A DNA stretch of 64,000 nt from Flammulina velutipes (lineage: Eukaryota; Basidiomycota; Agaricomycetes; Agaricales; Physalacriaceae), in assembly GCA_011800155.1 (NCBI GenBank), contig CM022372.1, positions 124,001 to 188,000 on the forward strand, written 5' to 3'. The position numbers and the translations under genes were made by a program. The notes under the pieces were generated by a model that was not told the DNA's origin, made no database searches, and worked only from the letters and a program-made list of their open reading frames with translations. The first letter of the stretch is position 1. The number at the start of each line of letters is the position of its first letter. Shown here piece after piece: positions 21,983-32,325 of this stretch.

Positions 21983-24900
21983 ATGGCTGGTCGACGTGAA
22001 CGCCCGCGTAAAAATCTGTTGAAGCCTGGATTATGGGACGCTTCGGACGACCAAGGCCAAAAGACGACGAATTTTATTTTCACTATGGACAAACAAGGCT
22101 GAGCGTCTACCCAACCCTTGCAGGCAAGCAAACCGCCATCTGCGCCCTTATCCAAGTCAGTGCCAGTGCCAGAGGTCGCAGCTCCTGTGTCTATGCCTGC
22201 TGACGAGTATGTGTCATTGGATTTCGAGGATGCTTGGGTGGATCCACCCTTTCGGGCGGGGACCGTGTACCGCCCAGAGAAGAGGAGGTTGATGAATCGG
22301 AGACAGACGACGAACCGCAGAAGGATACGGGGAAATGGAAGAAGAGGGCGTCGGTGAGTCTGGCTCTTAACTTAGTGTCCATGATGGCTAATCTTTGCCC
22401 AGGACGACCCCATGGCAGAATGGCGACCATGGATCGACACCTTCCTGAACGAGAGTTTGCGCCTGCATGGGCGCGGGTTTGATTATGGAGCGTGGAATTG
22501 CGATACATGTGGGATTCCATGGGAGGAGCCTTCGGTGGAACAGTGTTGTCCTGGGGAGCCTCCGAAGGACTCAGGAGTGGATAGTACAGAGGTCGCTGGT
22601 CCCCCTTCGAGTGTTCAAGAGCTCTTTCGTTGCCGTACTTGTGGCTCCTTCCACGAATGCCAGGCATGCTGTCTCAGACGCCATCAATGTACACCTCTGC
22701 ATAAGGTTGAGGTATGTTTTTCTTGTAGCGTTGGCCTGGAAGCCGAATTGATTATGATACTAGGTCTGGCACTCGGGCTTCTGGACGCGAATACCTCTGC
22801 GCAACGTGGGTCTTGTCTATCAACTAAATCATGGAGGTGGTCTTTGCATTTTTCCGGACCCGACGCCCCGCCTGTTGACGGTCATGGACGTCACTGGAGT
22901 TCATGTCGTCGATTGTCGCCTCTGCGCCTGCGATCGTTCGCACGATATCTTTACTTGGCAGCAGTTGTTCCGAGATGGCTGGTACCCAGCGACAACTCGA
23001 ATTCCTCAGTCGGCGGTGACAATGGAGCTCCTCGACCTCTATCGACGGTTGAAGATGGTGGGGACTCTGAATGTGAGAGATTTCGTGACATGTCTAGAAG
23101 ACATGACGGACCCTTGGGGGACGGACGTGCCACCCGATCGTTACAAGGTTTTCGGACGGGTGGCTCACTAGGATGCATTCCTCGCTCGGGTACGGCGCTC
23201 AGGTGTCGCACATGCTTCGGGTAGACTGTCGTCCGCCCGCACGGGGAGCCTAGTAGTCAAATGTTGGGCTTGTCCCCGTGTGGGTATCAACTTGCCCCCT
23301 GGGTGGGAATCTATTCCCAAAGAATTACAGTAAGTCTGCCCTTGTATGGTACGTATTGTTGAGACGCTCATTCTTTTTTCTATAGATATCTTTACCGTCC
23401 AACTCTGTCCATGGATGCCAACTTTCGGATGGTCTGTCGAATGCGACAGTCATCGCGGACCGACCCACCTCTCTATCCTGGCCTAGGAGTGCAAATGCTG
23501 GATGATTTCTATCATGGTTGGCTTCGGCAGAACATTACGGAGGAAGACGTAAGTCGTTGAAATATTGTCTTGGACCACGTCTCTAACTGCTCCCATAGAT
23601 TTCTAGCTGCATCTCTTTTGCGGCGCTAATGCAAAAGGATACCAAGTTTACTGCCGGGCTTCGCTGGGCTGGGGTGGTCAGAGTCATATGTGCACGTCAT
23701 GAATTAATGTTGGGTCTGGGTGATCTAGAGAAGGGCGAGCGGTAGGCTTTCTTTCTATCCGATTTTTGCCTGAATCTCATGAGCGACAGATACCAAAATA
23801 CTGATTTTGTTCTTTACTGGGTCCTGTGCCACATGTCGGCGGATCTGGTGGCCATTACTTATGACATCACTTGCCAATACAGCAAGCACTTTCGCCTGTG
23901 TATCCTTGCCCTCCAGGAGTACATTCGCGCTCAGATAGCCGCTCTTCCCGCTGAGCTGCATGCGCTGAATCACCCTAATCTCCGGGAACCTTTGTTGGCG
24001 GAAATTATATGGGCATTGCCCATCTGGCACGGGAACGTCCACGAAGTCGATTGCGAGACAGAGAATTCTGTGAAATACCAGCCGGGCCTCGGTAAGACAG
24101 ACGGGGAGGGTATCAAACGGGTATGGTCGATCATGAATCCGATGTCTTATATAACACGGGAGGAGCAACCAGGCGCTCGTCACGACGACCATGAGGACCT
24201 ACTCAACCGTTCGAGCTTCAAGAAGAACACCAATCAAGGTGGGTTGTATCACTCTATTGTGAGCATTTTTCTGACTTACTGTTCTAGGATCTACTCTGGC
24301 GAGACGTTTGCGTATTGCACTGTTGGAAAAGAAGGTCCAGGTGGACTCTTTCGAGGAGATTTCGTCGACGCTGACGCCGGAGCTTCAGGGGGAATGGCTG
24401 AACCAGGTTCGTCTTTGGGAGGAGGATCGCACGCAGCGGAACCCATTTCGTCCGCCAGGCAAGGGTTTGTCGATATCTTCGACCAGTTGTAATTCATTAC
24501 TAATGTTGCACAGATAGTTTGACTGAGTCTGAAGTCCGAGCGGAACTGCATACAACCGAGCTGAAAGAGATGGAAGAGCTACACCCTATGACATGGACCT
24601 AACTAGTTATCCAGCCCTACTAATGGGGCCAAATAACTAGTTGCCAGCTCTTGTTAAGTAGGCCATTTTGGCAGGCTAATATGGCTGGCTGGCGGGCAGG
24701 GGGCGGGCTGGAATGGGGCGGGATGGGTCCCAAATATGGATAGGAATTGATGGGAGCATGTAGGGATTGATGGGCAGGGGGAGGGGGAGCAGGGGATGGG
24801 GAAATGTGGCCACACATAAATCCGGACCTAGGGATTGATGGGTACTGATGTCATTGATTGCCCAGGGGGATGGGGGATAGGGATAGGGATTGTGGCACCA

Positions 24901-27900
24901 GGAAAATCCAGACCTAGGGTTTGATGGGGGCAGGGGAAATGTGGCCACAGGAAAATCCGGACCTAGGGATTGATGGGAACTGATGGGATTGATGGGGGAG
25001 GGGATGGGGGATGGGGGCAGGGGACAATTGTGGCACCAGGATAAATACTGGGCTATTGCCAGGGTATGAGGAGGGTATGGGAGGGATGATTGTAGGTTGA
25101 AAAATAAAATTCTTTCTAACTATCAGAAACATGAATGGGGATGTGGCAGCTACTGAAACCAATAATAAAACGATGTGTGGCGCATTTTTAATTGAGGAGC
25201 ACATACCTTGGATTGACCTGGGGTTGCTCTAGATGTCTTCCTATTGAAAAATGGATGTGTGCAGCACAAAGAACCATGTAAAAACACGAAGATTTGGCTG
25301 AGAAACAAACAGAACATTATTGAAAATCCATCAAAAAGCACCAAAAAGGGAGCAGCACTTTGCCCTCGCTTGGGGGTGACCTGGAACCACTTGTAGGTCG
25401 TCCAGACACCTTTGGGGCATTGTATATGTCACTCAGTTAGGTCCCCAGGTCAACAGAACCCTTGGATATGATCAAAATGCCAAAAACCCGGACCACATAG
25501 CTTTGGGCCACACTATCAACTTGCCATGACCTGGGGACACCTTATATTCGAAGATATATGTATATAATGCTCTAATCATGAGTTGGATGAGGTCTGGAGT
25601 GTAAGAAATGCGGTCAAAACCTTGGATATACCCCAAATAATGTCCCCTAAGAAAGCACACATACCATCAACTTCCCCCAACCTCTGGGTCGTTCCAATGT
25701 GTTCTATTATCATTATAGATGATGTATTAACAACCCAGAGGCCCCCCCAGTATGTCAAAATGCGAATATAAATGGTACAATAATTTATATCCCCACCTTC
25801 TACAGCAAGAACCACCCCAACTATCATACATCTGAGTGGTGGACTATTGATTTTAACATTATACAATGTGTTTTTAGCTTCCCAGAATATGTCCCAGGTT
25901 GAACACCCTTCAATATAGATCATGGACATTTGAGAATTAGTACAAAGATCATATCCTCACCATGTACCAAAGAGATGTATCTTCGAGGTCTACCTGTGAC
26001 CTGGGCCCCAAGCTATCATCTATATGATGTCAAATGACTATTAGAACAGTCCTAAAGATGTAAATATGCGAACCAGTGGGTGTACTTGAGGAGGAAGGCT
26101 GACTAAGGGTTCACCTAGTATCATGAATGTTCGCATTTTGACACACTGGGGACACCTCTGGAGTGTTAATACATCATCTATAATGATAATAGAACACATT
26201 GGAACGACCCAGAGGTTGGGGGAAGTTGATGGTATGTGTGCTTTCTTAGGGGACATTATTTGGGGTATATCCAAGGTTTTGACCGCATTTTTTACACTCC
26301 AGACCTCATCCAACTCATGATTAGAGCATTATATACATATATCTTCGAATATAAGGTGTCCCCAGGTCATGGCAAGTTGATAGTGTGGCCCAAAGCTATG
26401 TGGTCCGGGTTTTTGGCATTTTGATCATATCCAAGGGTTCTGTTGACCTGGGACCTAACTGAGTGACATATACAATGCCCCAAAGGTGTCTGGACGACCT
26501 ACAAGTGGTTCCAGGTCACCCCCAAGCGAGGGCAAAGTGCTGCTCCCTTTTTGGTGCTTTTTGATGGATTTTCAATAATGTTCTGTTTGTTTCTCAGCCA
26601 AATCTTCGTGTTTTTACATGGTTCTTTGTGCTGCACACATCCATTTTTCAATAGGAAGACATCTAGAGCAACCCCAGGTCAATCCAAGGTATGTGCTCCT
26701 CAATTAAAAATGCGCCACACATCGTTTTATTATTGGTTTCAGTAGCTGCCACATCCCCATTCATGTTTCTGATAGTTAGAAAGAATTTTATTTTTCAACC
26801 TACAATCATCCCTCCCATACCCTCCTCATACCCTGGCAATAGCCCAGTATTTATCCTGGTGCCACAATTGTCCCCTGCCCCCATCCCCCATCCCCTCCCC
26901 CATCAATCCCATCAGTTCCCATCAATCCCTAGGTCCGGATTTTCCTGTGGCCACATTTCCCCTGCCCCCATCAAACCCTAGGTCTGGATTTTCCTGGTGC
27001 CACAATCCCTATCCCTATCCCCCATCCCCTGGGCAATCAATGACATCAGTACCCATCAATCCCTAGGTCCGGATTTATGTGTGGCCACATTTCCCCATCC
27101 CCTGCTCCCCCTCCCCCTGTCCATCAATCCCTACATGCTCCCATCAATTCCTATCCATATTTGGGACCCATCCCGCCCCATTCCAGCCCGCCCCCTGCCC
27201 GCCAGCCAGCCATATTAGCCTGCCAAAATGGCCTACTTAACAAGAGCTGGCAACTAGTTATTTGGCCCCATTAGTAGGGCTGGATAACTAGTTAGGTCTA
27301 TGTCATAGGGTGAGAGCTATTGCGTACAGATGGTGTGGGTGCAGGCGATGAGGCTGAGTTTGTCGAGTCGATTGGGGCTGAGACTGAGACGAAGGGGAAG
27401 AAAAGGAAACGGACACGACGCGCCAAGCCGATAACTGTGGGCGCTTTCCTGGTCATGGGTTTGCAACTGGAGGATGCTCAGTAAGTGGTCACATTGGCTT
27501 TGAAAGGATCTAATGTTGATTTGTTTGGTCTAGACGTAAACTCGCATTGGCAAAGACTGCCGGGATGGTTACACCAAACCAGGATGTCAGGATTCGAGAG
27601 CGACGGGTAGCCTGGCTGACGAAGCTGTCCCATTTCAGACGGCACCAGAATCGTCTTATGCCCGGCGTCGCGGACGTGCTCGAGGGAGAGGAGGGGGATC
27701 GGAGGGAGGAGCAACTGAAGCAGGACAGGGACAAGTCTACTCCTCCAATGGAGGCAGAGGACATCAAGTTGTACCTCCCGTCTGCCTGCGACGAGGACGA
27801 CATGTGTCCACCTGACCTGCGGGAGAAAGAGGCAACACTGCGCAGAGGACAGTGCCATGATGCGCTCCTCCAGCTGTGATCTCGCCTCATTGCTCAACGG

Positions 27901-28750
27901 CACTTGATCAACTTCCGCAATGCAAACATGACTGGCCAGCGTCAGACGACGCGCTCCGCTTCCTGTATCAAACAAATTAGCGAAAAAATCCGCGAGGCTA
28001 TCTCCAAGTATCGTAGAGCACGGGAGGCATTGATTGCATTGGTGGGGGAGACGTCTCTGGGCGGGTTCCGTCTGTTGTTGGACAAGAACATCGAACTGTT
28101 TGCCCCAGGCGAATCGGACTCGCTGGCAGTGAAGAAGTTGGGCCGACTGTCCGGCCGAGATAGCAGAGTCACTGCATCGGGTAGGAAGTTCGACAAGGTC
28201 GGGGAGGGATCAACGCGTCAGACAGTATCTTGGATTTGGACTGCGGGCGGGGAACCTGGGGAGGAAGAAGAATTCCTGCATGAGTGTGAGTAGTGTTCTC
28301 AATCTGTTGCAGAACATACTACTAAGTTTCTTCACAGGCGTCCGCGTGGAATGGTCAAAAGCGCTGGCACGCAAGGACCGTTGGAGTGAGGAGGTGGAAC
28401 TGTTGAAAGAGGAGATGCGGAGAGTGCTGAGGTCGTTGACGTGGGAGGAACGAGAGTGGCGCACACGCGCTGCGAGGCCAAAATTGGCGTCGGAGGCACA
28501 GGTGATTTTTGACGGGCATGTGGCATACGCTATGAGACAGGCTAATGGGTTACAGAGTGTCAAGCAGTCATTTGAGGAACTATGGCTCCGCAAGGAACCA
28601 TCTCGAGAGCAGCCAGCCGGGCCCATGGACGCGCAGGCACAGGCTGCTGCTGCTGCTATCATTGCAGACCTCGCCAAATCCCACCCCCCGAATCAAGAAT
28701 CTGGATATCTCGACAACGCGGGCATGAGTGGTGGTCAGGATATACTGTGA
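21983..28750 (+). pseudogene. KDZ (Kyakuja-Dileera-Zisupton) transposase with CxC2 cluster, decayed
   Basis: Starts MAGRRERPRKN and ends near 28748. The CxC2 zinc cluster typical of fungal KDZ proteins is at about 22626-22960 (FRCRTCGSFHECQACCLRRH, later CRLCAC). The catalytic RNase H-like core follows: SMDANFRM near 23412, ARHELMLG near 23698, YDITCQYSKHF near 23859, HGNVHEVDC near 24029, and GKTDGEGIKRVWS near 24096. The C-terminal helical region runs 27330-28750 and includes VRVEWSKALARKDRW. Splice sites of about 50-nt introns are well preserved. It is broken by an apparent frameshift near 22255, a TAG at 23169, a TGA at 27877, and foldback B in the middle (24582-27312). Removing B and one AGAGCTA copy restores the frame. 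KDZ proteins move large DNA transposons; no terminal repeats were identified. Confidence 0.88.
24582..27312. mobile_element. Foldback element B, 2.73 kb, inside the KDZ gene
   Basis: Ends CACCCTATGACAT and ATGTCATAGGGTG (tips agree except a few bases), flanked by the 7-bp duplication AGAGCTA (24575-24581 and 27313-27319). Long inverted arms run from each tip to about 25750 and 26130. The tip region differs from element A but the inner arm and G-rich tandem units are the same family. It contains runs such as GGGGGATGGGGGATAGGG, which could form G-quadruplexes. No coding capacity. Confidence 0.92.
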
Positions 28751-29158
28751 GCTCGGGAGAAGTTTGACGATGGAAAGGAGAGTGGCGGGATGGCGGGTGG
28801 CGGGATGATGGAAAGATTGGTGGACTGCTTTTGGTGCGATGGCGTGCTTGAATTGCGGGTGAATAGCTCTTCTTATATTTTATCCTGTATTTTGTACGCA
28901 TTTGGAATAGATTCTCCTGCCCTGGACAGATTGGGAAGCCCCCGACGTTTTAGCCAGTGCGGAAACCACCGTTAGAGCGGTCCATGATAGTGCTGAGCCA
29001 ATGAGAGGGTTCGGACAGGTTTCTAAAATGTCTCTGGTTAGCTGATGGGAGCTAACCCAACAGTTAGTATTTAATCAAAAGGGATGATCCCGGAAGTTTA
29101 GTAAATGGCCCGGCTACAGGTGTTCCTTCAATCACTTTCGTTTTGCTGCCGCCCTCAG
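28751..29158. other. Intergenic, nothing recognised
   Basis: Sequence after the KDZ stop contains only short unconvincing ORFs and no repeat shared with the rest of the window. The right end of the KDZ transposon could lie here, but I found no inverted partner upstream of 21983. Confidence 0.4.
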
Positions 29159-29667
29159 TCACGCTGCCTCCCTCCTGTCCTCCTTGCGCTGGAGTTTTAG
29201 TCGTTCCAGCTTTAGGGAGTCGGGAGCCACAAGCGCCACAGCGCCCTGGCGACGATGCTGAGCTGAGGTGTGGCTGCGAGTTGGCAAGACTTGCGTGAGA
29301 TCTACGGGAAGGCCCACCTCTTTTCGAGCCAGCTGAAAAGTATGATCATATGAGTGGAAGTTTAAAAGGCGGCAAAAAATACGCACCTGCACCTCCACTA
29401 TTGCAGATATTCTTTGCCGCTGGATTTTGGTCACGTCCGCCTTCTCTATAGCTCTGAAATATGAGTGAGAGCTGTCTGCGAGCAGGCGCTCCTGTCTACG
29501 AGCAGAGAGTTCTTCGAGCTCTGTCGTGTTGTCAAGTCAGTGAAATCTTGGATAATTGCTTCAACGGCATGCTCACCATCTTGCAACTCAGGGGATATTG
29601 GGAACGTGCACATGCTGATGTTGTGGTTGAGAAGCAAGGTCTTCTCAGCCAAAATGGGCAATAGCAT
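29159..29667 (-). CDS. Small hypothetical gene between KDZ and TET/JBP-like genes
   Basis: Minus-strand exons splice in frame. An upstream exon (from about 29667) ends ISPELQD. An intron (about 29522-29577, GTGAGC...ACGACAG) leads to ELEELSARRQERLLADSSHS, and a second (about 29333-29386, GTGCGT...TTCAG) leads to the last exon LARKEVGLPVDLTQVLPTRS, ending in a Lys/Arg/Glu-rich helix and a stop at 29159. No domain is recognised. It lies between the KDZ and TET/JBP-like genes and may be cargo of the same element; that is inference. The true start could be further upstream. Confidence 0.45.
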
Positions 29668-30142
29668 CCATCAGTGATTTCAATCCAAGTGGGCCTGTTG
29701 CGTAGTCAGTTCGCAATGCCTATGTAGCCAGTTCTCATTCAACTTTTATAGAAGAAACACACTCTATCCCATGAATTTCTACGGGGAGAAGCCTATTTTA
29801 TGTTGCAAAAGTATTCCGAATATAATTTTGATTACTTACATGATTCTACTGGTAGTGCGTCGTTGGCAATGCACAACATTACTTGTTTGTGAGTTGTTAT
29901 TAAGAGGTTCAGCTAATTGATCAACTGGCGGATGAACAAAATCTTGCATTCTTCGTTTTCGTAAATCTTGCACAAATATTCTGGCATTGAATGGCGGTGT
30001 GAATTGACAGTTTAAATAATACATATCATACGGCTAGCTATGTGATGTCTCTTAAGCGGTCCAACACCTCATGAATGGTCGAAAACATTGACAACCCCTT
30101 CTGCCATCGCGCTGCCTTCATCGCGGCCAATTCTTTAAATTT
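29668..30142. other. Intergenic, no confident feature
   Basis: An AT-rich interval. A minus-strand ORF at 29836-30024 has no recognisable motif and no clear splice partner. It lies downstream of the TET/JBP-like gene. Confidence 0.35.
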
Positions 30143-32325
30143 TCACTCGCTCTTCTGCTTCAGCTCCTTATCCGTCATATACCCATTGTCCAGCCACCTC
30201 AAGATCGCTCCTGGAAAATACTGCGTGAATGACGAACAGCATTCGGTAGCGGGATCGGCAAGGGGCGTGTTGGAATGAACGCAGGAGGCCGATAGTACGA
30301 AGATGGTACAGCCGTAGGGGAATTCGAAATATAACTTGAGATCCCAGAGTACGATGTGTGCGCCCTTGCGGTAGTCGAAGGTCCCAATCGCGGTGATGGG
30401 GCACCACCATCAGGAAATGCCCTCCTGCTCTCGGTTAACCTAAGTCTATCAGGTACACTTAGGTTACTCAGGTGCAGCTAAACCTGAAGACAAGGTTCAG
30501 ATCAAGGTTATACCTGAAGCAGACTGAGGTGAACTAATAGTAACACTAAGTATACCTCGAACAACTAAAGTATACTGTAGATATTGTCTTGTCTTGAACC
30601 TTTACTGCCTGGAAACTTGTGAATAACTTCAGGTATAGTCTTGTGCTCAAGTTTAGCTAAAGGTTTACAAGAGGAATCCCTCAGTTCATCCTCAAGCAGT
30701 AACTAGAGGTCTCAATAATACTTGACATTTCAGTTAAAGATAGCAGAAAATAAATGTCTTATTAAAAGCAATAGTATAATATAATGATTGAATAATAAAA
30801 GAAGAACTAGAAGAAAGATTAGGTCAGTCAAGAATCCAAGAGAAAAGTACAATACACATACCAGAACATTGAACACAGTCAAAAGAGAGCACCCTTAAAC
30901 AAGAGACAATGATTAGCAAGCATAAGAAAACAAGAAGCAAGTCCACATACTAAGAGAACATTCAAGACTTGAAGATTGAAAGAGGGAACATGGAGGAAGA
31001 AGGTCAAGAGAGGAATGATGGGATCAGAGCTCAGCTCTGGTTTAAATACCAACATGAAGTCACATGACCAGGGCAGAGGGTTTGGGTCCGGAGGTCCGGA
31101 CCTAAATTGCCTGCCTGTTGGACTTGATCAATTCTTGATTCTGGATTTACCACTGTTCACTCAATAACTCTCTGGGACTTGTATGAAAGGTAGTAGACCT
31201 ATATATGATTGGAAAGCGTTTAATTAGGGCTACAAGACGAGCCTATAACTGTGGGAAAATAAGGGGTGCAGCTCCGGCCATAAGCCATTCAATCAATTCT
31301 CTGTTTCTTGTGTTCAAGCAATAGCACTACTACACTTGACTGGAAGGTATAAGTGTTGTATACTGTCAGAAAGTGTTCAATTAGGCCTACAAAACGCTTA
31401 TATAATCATTGGAATCGCAGGGGCGCACCACAAGTTATAGACAAAATACATGATTTGACTCGGATTTCTCTAGTATCACTTGCTTATAGTATCTATCCTA
31501 TTATACAGTAATTAGGCAACAAGTACCAGAGTCTAGTCCTGTTGAAGACTGTTGGAATACTTTGGGTAATCTGTAAGTAGTACAAGGTAGGTCTGAGGTG
31601 TACTTTGAATAGCTAAGGTCTGACTTGTTGCATTGATATCTTGAAGTTGACTCTGAGATACCTGAGTTTCTTGGTAGTTGATGTTCAACCTGGTGCTGTC
31701 CTATGCTAACCGAATGACACTATAGGTTATTGGATAGCAGTTCTGTTAGCCTCTGTAAACCTAGGTATACTTAGGTGCTTGAGGCCTACCAGGCTGGCTA
31801 GGTTTGTCATAGTTAGCTTGAGGTAGAATCTTCACACTGGATCAAACCTACTGTTAACCAAGGCCAGGTAGCCCTTTCCTGATGACCCAAAAGGAACGTT
31901 GAGGATGTCACGATGCTTCCAGGTGATCGCATTGTCACCCATGTTGAAGCAGGCGGTGGGGAAAACAGATTTGTCAAAATTTCGCGTGACATCTAGGTTG
32001 TGCTCTGTGACTTTGTCAAACTCTGTGCGGTAATACTTGTGGAGGTGTGGCGCCCATAGGTTGAAGGAAGCTAGGGGGCCTTTCAGTGCTGAGGTTGGAA
32101 AAGTGAACAGAACTCACCGCTAGCGAAGGCTGCCATCCTCTTGAAGTTTTGGTTACCCACTAGACGGTGCACCAAAGGCTCGCAGGAGCCTAGCTTCAAG
32201 AGCATCGGCTGAGTCTGACCAAGCCCCATGAGAGCACCTGTGTTGATGACAGGATGACGTCCGCGTCTGTGCAGCTTCGACTTCAAGCTAGCGCCTTTGC
32301 ATTCGCGTTTCATTGCTTCATAAGC
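30143..32325 (-). pseudogene. TET/JBP-like 2OG-Fe(II) oxygenase, split and 5'-truncated
   Basis: The C-terminal oxygenase half is readable. Exon 32325-32118 (HRRGRHPVINTGALMGLGQT, VHRLVGNQNFKRMAAFASG), a 38-nt intron, and exon 32079-31885 (LWAPHLHKYYRTEFD, WKHRDILNVPFG) lead into a 1477-bp insertion. The frame resumes at 30405 as CPITAIGTFDYRKGAHIVLW and ends LDNGYMTDKELKQKSE. HRD supplies the first iron His and Asp; CVHSN is the likely second His. The 2-oxoglutarate-binding Arg expected in the E-x-R-x-S-F-T-Q-Y motif appears as Cys here (ECCSSFTQY), a possible CpG decay. Family members oxidise 5-methylcytosine. The N-terminus is cut off by foldback C at 32326. Closest relatives would be fungal TET/JBP genes associated with KDZ transposons. 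Confidence 0.8.
30408..31884 (+). mobile_element. CATCWGG-ended element, copy 1 (1.48 kb, 2-bp TSD)
   Basis: Ends CATCAGGAAATG and CCTTTCCTGATG, flanked by AC on both sides (30406-30407 and 31885-31886). Removing the element plus exactly 2 bp restores the oxygenase frame (PFG-W-CPITA), which confirms the duplication length. It is non-coding. The core of about 600 bp (about 30860-31450) is shared with copies 2 and 3, while the outer parts carry divergent repeats of CTTAGGT/ACCTAAG type. No TG...CA LTR structure is present. Confidence 0.85.
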
